From Archivesica marissinica (lineage: Eukaryota; Mollusca; Bivalvia; Venerida; Vesicomyidae), in assembly GCA_014843695.1 (NCBI GenBank), contig CM026387.1:69475920-69539919 (forward strand): a DNA stretch of 64,000 nt, read 5' to 3'. Both the position numbers and the translations under genes were made by a program. The notes beneath the pieces are model-generated. The model worked only from the letters and a program-made list of their open reading frames with translations. It did not search any database and was not told the origin of the DNA. Of the stretch, positions 43,601-55,600 are shown piece by piece (the first letter of the stretch is position 1; the number at the start of each line of letters is the position of its first letter).

Positions 43601-46600
43601 TCTCTCTCCCTTGTGGCGATGGATTCCATTAGGAATGAGGTCACGAGAGCGATGAAACTAAGTCGTCGGAACTTGGATCACAATTTAGCTAAAATAAATT
43701 TGTATAAACATATAAACCCGAAACACACGCGCGCACACAGGTAAAATAATGATGGCATCCAGTCATAGGTTATTAAGTTCCAGTCTATGTGGGAGGTGGT
43801 GGGGGGAGGGTGGTATAACATATTCTGTGGGATATACCCGGTATATAAACATGCTAGTAAGCTAGATATTTCCTCTAATACATGAACAAAATCAAAATAC
43901 ATTCCTAGTTCCATCAGCATCATCTTTATGAGACTTGTGCGTGTGTGCGCCTGAATACACGCCAAATTTGTGCATGTTTACACAGTAGACAAGTTCAAGT
44001 TTACATGTGAGACTCGCGCCTGAATACATGCAGAATATGTTTACACAGTAGACAAGTGCAAGTTTACATGTGAGACTCGTGCCTGAATACATGCAGAATA
44101 TGTTTACACAGTAGACAAGTGCAAGTTTACATGTGACACTCGTGCCTGAATACATGCAGAATATGTTTACACAGTAGACAAGTGCAAGTTTACATGTGAG
44201 ACTCGTGCCTGAATACATGTAGAATATGTTTACACAGTAGACAAGTGCAAGTTTACATGTGACACTCGTGCTTGAATACATGCAGAATATGTTTACACAG
44301 TAGACAAGTGCAAGTTTACATGTGAGACTCGCGCCTGAATACATGCAGAATATGTTTACACAGTAGACAAGTGCAAGTTTACATGTGACACTCGTGCCTG
44401 AATACATGCAGAATATGTTTACACAGTAGACAAGTGCAAGTTTACATGTGAGACTCGTGCCTGAATACATGTAGAATATGTTTACACAGTAGACAAGTGC
44501 AAGTTTACATGTGACACTCGTGCCTGAATACATGCAGAATATGTTTACACAGTAGACAAGTGCAAGTTTACATGTGAGACTCGCGCCTGAATACATGCAG
44601 AATATGTTTACACAGTAGACAAGTGCAAGTTTACATGTGAGACTCGCGCCTGAATACATGCAGAATATGTTTACACAGTAGACAAGTGCAAGTTTACATG
44701 TGAGACTCGCGCCTGAATACACGCAGAATATGTTTACACAGTAGACAAGTGCAAGTTTACATGTGAGACTCGTGCCAGGATTAGAGATATTTGATTTTGT
44801 GCATGACTGTATCTGTATACAATTGCAGGTGACGCCACGGGCAACATGCACTTACAGAATTTACAAGGTCTGGCTGCCCTCGCAAATGCCGCAAATAGTC
44901 CAGGTAAGTATTCCAGCAGGACTTCAACAGGTTCTCATATGACAGACATTATAGGCATTATGTTGCCACCAGCGCCCAAATAATCAGATAGATATTCATG
45001 CTGTCAGTCGGTGTGACAATTTTTTCAGGATGAAACACGGACAACCAATTGGCAACATACGAAGAGCTGGATTACTAGTGGTTTAAACAGTTGATTCACT
45101 GTAATCTTATATACACATCCTGCATCTATCCTTCACAATACTCTCCTACTGAGATGACCAGTTCACATCAACTTTCACTGTTCACAAACAACTTTCATTG
45201 TTCACATCAACTTTCACTGTTCACAAACAACTTTCATTGTTCACATCAACTTTCATTGTTCACATAAACTTTCACTGTTCACAAACAACTTTCATTGTTC
45301 ACATCAACTTTCACTGTTCACAAACAACTTTCACTGTTCACAAACATCTGTTCACAAACAAATAGCGTAAAATATAAAATTTAAATTCTATGCCCCGTTC
45401 CAGCCATAGGGGAGATATTTTATCGATGTCTGGACAGAATACACTTAATATAGTCAATTTTTTAAAGTAAGGAAATGTTATGTAAACATTCCGCAAATCA
45501 TGAAAACTATTTCAACCCTTTACTCCATAACAGAAGTAGATTTGTGTTTGTTTTACATTTATTTATCGTTGCTAGCGATTGCACATTTGAGCGACACCTC
45601 CTAAAGAAATTAGTCATTTTAGATTTTTGGAGGATAGTGCAATGATACATACAGACAGAGACCCATTCCAGAGTCTCCTCTGGTTCTCTTACGTGCACGG
45701 TGTACAGCACCGCACACTGTGCTACATACTCAATAATCAATATCTATGGCAAAAGGTTGTATATGTTTGGAGTAAGGTGTTACACTCCCTCCGGGTACAC
45801 AATTATGAACATACTTTAGGCTGGTTCCATAAATGGGACGTGGGTGGGGGGAAGGGCATAGTTTCAGATGTACATATATTAGTCATGTGACCATTTGAAA
45901 TCATGCAATAATATTTAATTCCATTGTTTTTTTTGCACCCTGTTTTTTTTATGACTTCAATGAACCTGACTAGCACATGTTGAAGTGACTAGTTCAGGTT
46001 GATCTGACTAGCACATGTTGAAGTGACTAGTTCAGGTTGAGCTGACTAGCACATGTTGAAGTGACTAGTTCAGGTTGATCTGACTAGCACATGTTGAAGT
46101 GACTAGTTCAGGTTGATCTGACTAGCACATGTTGAAGTGACTAGTTCAGGTTGAGCTGACTAGCACATGTTGAAGTGACTAGTTCAGGTTGAAGTGACTA
46201 GTTCAGGTTGAGCTGACTAGCACATGTTGAAGTGACTAGTTCAGGTTGATCTGATTAGCACATGTTGAAGTGACTAGTTCAGGTTGATCTGACTAGCACA
46301 TGTTGAGCTGACTAGTTCAGGTTGAACTGACTAGCACATGTTGAGCTGACTAGCACATGTTGATGTGTTGGTTTGTGTGTTGCACATGTTGAGCTGACTA
46401 GCACATGTTGAGCTGACTAGTTCAGGTTGAGCTGACTAGCACATGTTGAAATGACTAGTTCAGGTTCAACTGACTAGCACATGTTGAAGTGACTAGTTCA
46501 GGTTCAACTGACTAGCACATGTTGAGCTGACTAGATCAGGTTGAGCTGACTAGATCAGGTTGAGCTGACTAGATCAGGTTGAGCTGACTAGCACATGTTG

Positions 46601-49600
46601 AGCTGACTAGATCAGGTTGAGCTGACTAGCACATGTTGAACTGACTAGCACAGGTTGAGCTGACTAGCACATGTTGAACTGACTAGCACAGGTTGAAGTG
46701 ACTAGCACATGTTGAAGTGACTAGTTCAGGTTGAACTGACTAGCACATGTTGAGCTGACTAGCACATGTTGAGCTGACTAGATCAGGTTGAGCTGACTAG
46801 CACATGTTGAAGTGACTAGCACATGTTGAGCTGACTAGCACATGTTGAACTGACTAGCACATGTTGAGCTGACTAGCACATGTTGAATTGTCACACCTTC
46901 CATCCATCCATACTCGCCTATAGGGCGATCCCACCTATTTTGGTCATGAAATCTGTGGGGTTTGGCATGCACTGACATACAAGACGGGTTTATAAAATGG
47001 ACACCAGACCATGTATAAATTGCATGCTTGGCCAGTGCAAGTTGAAGAAAGTTCTTTAGTGCTTTCTATTCTAAAACGTAGTTATGGATACCATTTAACA
47101 CATTAAAAAAAATTATCACTTGCTTATAAGATGGGAAGTTACTTTGAGTCCATAATCTTGTAGTAAAAAACTGGTCAGATAGGCGAGTATGGACAGTAAT
47201 CGATTATAATATTCATTTCTCACATATTGGCAACATTTTATAATTTAGCGAAATGACATTTTTATTGCCCAATTTTGTGACTATTTTAGCCGATTGCTAT
47301 CGATCCTTGTATTATTATGCAGCATATACGACAATAATTAACGTGTGTGTTACAAGCTACATGATATGTTTGTATCTTGTGTCAATGTAAACTTGTCTGA
47401 TGTTATATGTAATGTATTTTGTTTCATTGATAGCGTTCAACTTGTCTATATAGTGTGCCTTTGCATACTTGCAGTGCAGAAATGTGGGGATATGAATTCC
47501 TCTACTAGGTGATGGTCTGTGTGTGCAGTGAACTATGTGTACTCTATACAGTCTAACGTAGCTTTGTTTGTCCAAGATGTGTGTGCATTTCTTGTATTTA
47601 TTCTGTAAAAGTGTTAATAGCTGTCTATTGTTTCTTGTATACATAATGTTTGCCAGGGCAGTGTTTGCTGCTATATAATATGGCTTTTATGTCTGTAAAA
47701 TACTTAATGTCAATGTTGGTATGACCCCTGCCCCTGTAAAACACTTGATCTGTGTTGGTATGACCCCGCCTCGCCCCCTTTATTGTAGACCGGGTTTCAG
47801 GCAAACTACAGACGGTGGCGCGAGTTGCGATTCCAATAGTTAAGTCCTATAGATATGCTGACTTACTGCCACTATGATACATAAATGATGTGTAACTAGC
47901 TAATCACATATATAGCATTTATTCTGGATGTCAGAGGGTTACAAACAGAACCATTTCTAGAGCCCATGGGAACAACAATTTGAAATACCCGGTACATAGA
48001 ACAAAAAAATTAATCTTGTTTTCAAGTGGATTTTTTTGTTTGCAATTTGGTTAACACACATCTCATTTCAAAGAAATACTGAACCTTTTGAGGGTGGCAG
48101 TCATTCTTGATGAGGGATAGTTCACATGTATTGAGTGGGGAGGATGGTGGAGGGGTTATACCTGCTATAGAGTGATATCTATATATGGACTGTACGTTCT
48201 AAAACTGGCTACGACTCATCTTTAACATGTTTGATCTTAATAATGACTCGAGCTTCATGTATTGCTGTGTTTGTGTTGAATGTGCATATTGTGTTGTAGG
48301 AGGCTTCCCACAGGGCAGTAGCATGCAAGGAAACGGTATGACAGGAAGTGGTATGCAGGGCGGAAACAGTGGACCGGGAAACAATATGCCGGGAGGCATG
48401 GCCCAGACCCTGGCCAGCCTGATGCAGAATATGGGAAACTTTAGCAGCGTCTTTGGAAATATGGGCAATAACATGCAGGGGAATATGCCTGGCCGAAATA
48501 TGGGCAATATGGGTGGAAATGGTATGGGGAATATGGGCAGAAATATGGGTGGGATGAATGGAAATCAGCAGATGCAGGCTGGAGTAAATCATGTAGGTGG
48601 GACTTCCGGCAATCCAAACCAATCAGGTAGCTGCTCAACGTCACATGTCCAGTTCTGTTTTTGAAAGAATTTATGTTTTCTTGTTTATATTAAATTAGTT
48701 TGATTGTCTGTTAAATGTTTTATGTTCAAGATATGTTCTATGTATAGCTTAAACAATGTACCTGTTAATTGTTTACAAAACTTTCAGGAAACGTCTTCAA
48801 AAACATATAGTAATGATCGTTATGTGTTTTATTAGAATACATGTTTTAATATCTTCTATGTGTAGTATAAAATATGTGTTGCTAAGGTGATAGCAGAATA
48901 TGCTTTTTATGTTGCTTGTTTTTCGTGTTATTCTGTTCATTATGTTTATATTTTTTGGTATGGCTTTATGCATTAATCGACTGTTGATTTCAGCTTCACT
49001 GTCCGGATCGTTATCTACATCCAACAGTTCACTAAGCGGCTTTCCGGGTCTACAGAATCTCGGCAATAACAATATGGCTGCCACCAGCATGTCGCCTGGC
49101 ATCACCAACGGCACGTCCGGAATGGATGCGTTAAGTCAGGCGTACACCGGGATCCAGCAATACGCAGGTTTGTCAGGTTTGCTCAGCCCCGCTACAGGTA
49201 AATGGCTCAATTTTCACTATGATCGTCAACATGTGCGTGTTTCTGGTGTGCGGTTGGGTGGATGGGAACTCTTGTCTCGTGTCAGTTGAAGTGCTGTGCT
49301 TGCCCAGCTTATGTTAAATAGACCGCTGAGTTTCCTGTAGGGATAATATGGGGTCATACATCTATCTGCCAATCATCCAGCTAACACACGCGCCATCTTT
49401 GGAACTTTTCCCAAATTTTACATAGAAAGCAATCCATTTTATTGTGAATATAGCCCATTTGATGAGATACATTCAAGGGACATCCCACATTTCTACATGT
49501 TTCAATGCTTTGTGTTTGGGCTCGTGTTATTGTTATGTTTGTCCAGCAAGTCTGTCAATATTTCGTGCATCAGATTTGGTTAGTATGTCGTTATTAATGA

Positions 49601-52600
49601 CAAAAATCCAGTTAGTTCTGAAAACACTATTTCATATACATGAAATATACATGATATGTATTACATGTACAAGACAAATCTTAGCTCATAGCAGTCAACC
49701 ATTTTGGCATAAATGTGTTTTTAAACGCATAACTTGTGTTTGTTCCAAGAACTGTTCCATGTAAATGACACTATAGTATAACATGTAGGTTTTTTAATCA
49801 TACCCTATAGCTGCAATGCTGTTCACACACATGCACTTTGGATTACCCTTTGTTGTCACATAAATATAAAAACAGTAAATTTACTGAGACAGTGTCCATT
49901 TTTGATAAAAGTCGAGTATCAGTTGAGATGACAGTAACTGTTAGGATAGTTTCAATACAGTGTTTATATGTAGGCAGTAAGTGAAACTATACATATGTAC
50001 CGTAATCCTTTGTATATAATGTCGCTCGCGAGTATAATTAGCAGTCAAAAAGCTCCAGTCCGCCTCCGTGGTCGAGTGGTTACGGTCGCTGACTTGTATA
50101 CCACTGTAACCTATCATCACTGATGGTCACGGGTTCGAGCCCCGTTCAGACCGTGTCTCATTTATATGAAAAAGTTGGCAGTTTCTTACGGAGGTTGGTG
50201 CACCCAAGTACTGGTTAACCGCTGGAGCCTGCCCAGGAAAGGTGTTGTTAGGTAAACTGCCCGCCAGCGATATAGCCCAAAATGGTGCTGATGCAGGCAT
50301 AAAACCCGAAATATAACATAACATAACAAAAAGCTCCAGAGAAAAAACTTTCTTTCTTGTATAAAATGCATCTTATGAAAAAGCAATGAAGAAATGCCCA
50401 AACAAAATATTGTTAGTGATTCGTAAGCATTACAAAAATGTGAAAAAAGCTCACTTTTGGGGTGTAATGCCACTAAATAAGCATGTTTGACATACATGAG
50501 TCAGTAGGGTATGAGTAATTTAAAGTGACTTAATTTCTCAACATGTCGACACCTACTCAAATTTCTAATTCTCAATACCTCAATTCAGTAATTTTGTTGA
50601 GTGCAAAACTTCCTGAAGGTGTTTGTTGTTAATTTCCTTTTTGATAAAACATTATTTTTGGTGACTTTTATTTTGAAATAATGCAATTGCCATATGTCGT
50701 TTTTGAGTCTGGGAAAAATGGGACCGAACCTAAATTCGGCAGAAAAAGACGTTTTCACACAATTTTGGATGAAAAAAAACTGTGTCTTATACTTACACAA
50801 TTACTGTATATAAATTGTACAACACTAATCAGGTACATTAAGTAATTGAAAACGTATTTCTTGTGTTTGACTGCCTGCTGCAATCAATGCATAGCCACAG
50901 TTGATCGAGAAAGCTGTTGTAAGAATGAATTCAAAGAAGTTAAGCAGGCTTCCTCATATATCATACTAAATTGGTACAAAATGGACCATATATAATTTGT
51001 ATATGAGATTTTCTGTATTTACTTGTTTATAAAGATGGGCATATGTTCCTCCTAGTTCTGATTTCTCCAATGAAATTCTACCATAATAAAAACTAATCTT
51101 GTGACACAATATTGCAAGAGTGAGTAAATACATATTATTCAACCCTCCAATTCTCGATAAGACATCAACCGTGCATTGTGTTTCTTTTGTCTCGCTTGGT
51201 TCAGATGCCTTGATGTTTATATCACTGATCAAAATTATATGATGGTTGAAAAGCATAAACAGTATTGGGTGGGACTGGATCTCCCTGTTGCACACCATTA
51301 TATAGACGGAAATGAGTCATGCACCTGGCTATATTGCTTCAGTCCTTGTACAGCATGCTAGCATATTCTATGTTGTAATCATAACCTATTAATGCATACA
51401 TATCATCTGTAGTACAGAAATACAGTCAAACCAATGAAACGATAATCCATACAATTGGAGGATAATGAAGTAATATTCCATAGAATGGGAGGATAATGAA
51501 ACGATAATCCATACAATGGGAGGATAGTAAAGTATTATTCCATACAAAGTGAGAATATAACCCACTTTGTCGCAGATATTGACATAATACCAATACATTG
51601 GAAATCAGGTCTGTTCTGGGGGGGTCGACAATACTAATAATGTGGCAAATTAGACAGAAAGTCTTATGAAGTGTCCAGGTTTGACTGTAAGTCGTTGCAG
51701 ATGCATATTATTGTGTTCATTTATATTATGATATATTCAGAATTAGTGTAAACAGGAGAATTTGTGTCGCTAATATTCAAAAATGATGTAACTAGGATCT
51801 TTAAGGTTATGCTTTTTATGTGAATGTGTCCTTGATTCCGAGCTTACCTGTGTGTTTTGCTTTCCTGTTTTCTGGTGTACCATCAAACCTGTAACCCGCA
51901 GTCTAAAACGTTTTAGCCCAGGTTATTTTAGACAAACCCGCTAATATAACAGCTCACATACCAACTGATACAATAGCTGACAAAGCAGTCCACATACCAG
52001 CTGACATACCAGCCAACAAACCAGCTGTCGTAACAACCCACACACTAACCCACATACCAGCTGACCTACCTGTCAATATACTAGGCAACTTACCACCCAA
52101 CATACTGGCTGCCATACCAGCTGACATACTAACCCATATACCAGCCAACATACCAGCTGACATAGCAACCCATACACGATCCCACATACCAGCTAACCTA
52201 CCAGTCAATATACTAGGCAACTTACCACCCAACATACTGGCTGCCATACCAGCTGACATACTAGCCCACATACCAGCTGACATAGCAACCCATATACCAG
52301 CCAACATACCAGCTGACATAGCAATCCATACACGATCCCACATACCAGCTAACTTACCAGTCAATATACTAGGCAACTTACCACCCAACATACCAGCTGC
52401 CATACCAGCTGACATACTAGCTAACATAATAGCTGACATACAAGCCAACATACTGGCTGACATATAAGCCAACATACTGGCTGACATACAAGCCAACATA
52501 CTGGCTGACATACAAGCCAACACACTGGCTGACATACAAGCCAACATACTGGCTGACATACAAGCCAACATACTGGCTGACATACCAGCTGACATACAAG

Positions 52601-55600
52601 CCAACATACTGGCTGACATACCAGCTGACATACAAGCCAACATACCAGCTGACATACAAGCCAACATACTGGCTGACATACAAGCCAACATACTGGCTGA
52701 CATACAAGCCAACATACTGGCTGACATACAAGCCAACATACTGGCTGACATACCAGCTGACATACAAGCCAACATACTGGCTGACATACAAGCCAACATA
52801 CTGGCTGGCATAATAGCTGACATACAAGTCAATATAATAGCCGACATACAAGCCAACATACTGGCTGACATACAAGCCAACATACTGGCTGACATACAAG
52901 CCAACATACTGGCTGACATACAAGCCAACATAATAGCTGACATACAAGCCAACATACTGGCTGACATACAAGCCAACTTACTGGCTGACGTGCCAGCCCA
53001 CATATTAACTGATATACCAGCTGATATACTAGCCAACAAGCTTGTTAAAGTTCTAATATAAATGCTTACTGAATTGTATGTGCTATGTGAATGCTATAAC
53101 TAATATTAAATATTGAATTAATGCTAAATATCCATCTGTCTGTGAATTAATGCTAAATATCCATCTGTCTATGAATTAATGCTAAATATCCATCTGTCTG
53201 TGAATTAATGCTAACTATCCATATGTCTGTGAATTAATGCTAAATATCCATCTGTCTATGAATTAATGCTAAATATCCATCTGTCTGTGAATTAATGCTA
53301 AATATCCACCAGTCTGTGAATTAATGCTAAATATCCATCTGTCTGTTGTTATATGTTTGCTTTACGTTGCTGCATAAATTGGATGTCGTGACACACATTG
53401 AATGTTCATGAGGAGATTGTCATTATGTCATGTTTAAAATGTTTGCCTATCCAGTAGAATTTATTTATGCCTTGTTCTCGGATACCTACTGGACTAATCA
53501 TTGATATTTAAGGTTCACTTTGTCCCGGATACCTACTGGTCTAATCATTGATATTTAAGGTTCGCTTTGTCTCAGATACCTACTGGACTAATCATTGATA
53601 TTTAAGGTTCGCTTTGTTTCAGATACCTACTGGACTAATCATTGATATTTAAGGTTCGCTTTGTCTCAGATACCTACTGGTCTAATCATTGATATTTAAG
53701 GTTCGCTTTGTCTCGGATACCTACTGGACTAATCATTGATATTTAAGGTTCGCTTTGTCTCAGATACCTACTGGACTAATCATTGATATTTAAGGTTCGC
53801 TTTGTCCCGGATACCTACTGGACTAATCATTGATATTTAAGGTTCGCTTTGTCTCGGATACCTACTGGACTAATCATTGATATTTAAGGTTCACTTTGTC
53901 CCGGATACCTACTGGACTAATCATTGATATTTAAGGTTCGCTTTGTCCCGGATACCTACTGGACTAATCATTGATATTTAAGGTTCGCTTTGTCTCAGAT
54001 ACCTACTGGACTAATCATTGATATTTAAGGTTCGCTTTGTCCCGGATACCTACTGGACTAATCATTGATATTTAAGGTTCGCTTTGTCTCAGATACCTAC
54101 TGGACTAATCATTGATATTTAAGGTTCGCTTTGTCTCGGATACCTACTGGACTAATCATTGATATTTAAGGTTCGCTTTGTCCCGATACCTACTGGTTTT
54201 GTATTAAGGTTCCTTTGTCTCGATACCTACTGGCTAATCATTGATATTTAAGGTTTTTGTCCGATACCTACTGGACTAATCATTGATATTTAAGGTTCAC
54301 TTTGTCTCGGATACCTACTGGACTAATCATTGATATTTAAGGTTCGCTTTGTCCCGGATACCTACTGGACTAATCATTGATATTTAAGGTTCGCTTTGTC
54401 TCGGATACCTACTGGACTAATCATTGATATTTAAGGTTCGCTTTGTCCCGGATACCTACTGGACTAATCATTGATATTTAAGGTTCACTTTGTCTCAGAT
54501 ACCTACTGGTCTAATCATTGATATTTAAGGTTCACTTTGTCTCAGATACCTACTGGTCTAATCATTGATATTTAAGGTTCACTTTGTCTCAGATACCTAC
54601 TGGACTAATCATTGATATTTAAGGTTCACTTTGTCTCGGATACCTACTGGACTAATCATTGATATTTAAGGTTCGCTTTGTCCCGGATACCTACTGGACT
54701 AATCATTGATATTTAAGGTTCGCTTTGTCTCGGATACCTACTGGACTAATCATTGATATTTAAGGTTTGTTTGTTCTCGGATACCTACTGGACTAATCAT
54801 TGATATTTAAGGTTTGTTTGGTCTCGGATAACTACTGCATATTTAAGGTTCAAGTAAAGTATTTATTTCTGTTGTAGCTCTTGTTATAACCTGTTACTTG
54901 CCATGGATGTTAAAGTAGATACTGATATTTCAGCATCATTCCCGAACGCATTCAGCACACAAGCACAGCAGCTACAAGCAGTCAATACACCAGCAGGAAA
55001 GCAAACTGAAGGTAAGTTTAACATACCCGCAGGTAAACATCCTGATGGCCAGTCAATAGTGGAACAAACTGAAGGCAAGGTAATGTGTTGACCCTAACAA
55101 ATACTGATTGAACGGCTAAATGAATCACAATATGTGCCGGTTTAATACATGTCTGTCATGCTGGTACAATTGTTCTACTTTGAAGGTATTTAGTTGTGGA
55201 CGTGTGGGAAGCACTGATGATCTGTACGAGGACTAGTTCTCTCACCCTTCCATCACAATTCCTCCAGTTTTATTTACAACACGAGTCTGCAATTGTCTGA
55301 CCATTTATCCAACCTTCTATGTTGTATTTAACAATAACCTGTCCGTATACTGTACAACATGAGTCTGCAATTGTCTGACTGTGTATCCAACCGTCTATGT
55401 TATATTTACACTAACCTGTCCGTATGCTGTACAACACGAGTCTGCAATTGTCTGACCGTTTATCCAACCTTCTATGTTATATTTAACAATAACATGTCCG
55501 TATGCTGTACAACACGAGTCTGCAATTGTCTGACCGTTTATTCAACCTTCTATGTTGTATTTAACCCTTTCCCTCATAGAATCACCTCTTGATGCCATTA

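Noticed and set aside
43892..44851. 319-codon minus-strand frame with repeated [15 protein letters not shown] (looks like membrane segments)
   Set aside because: 63-bp array artefact antisense to the CELF gene; hydrophobicity comes from the unit composition.
54878..54933. Upstream acceptor (GTTGTAG) as start of exon j
   Set aside because: It gives the wrong phase for the phase-1 donor of exon i; the CAG at 54931-54933 fits both the phase and family alignment.
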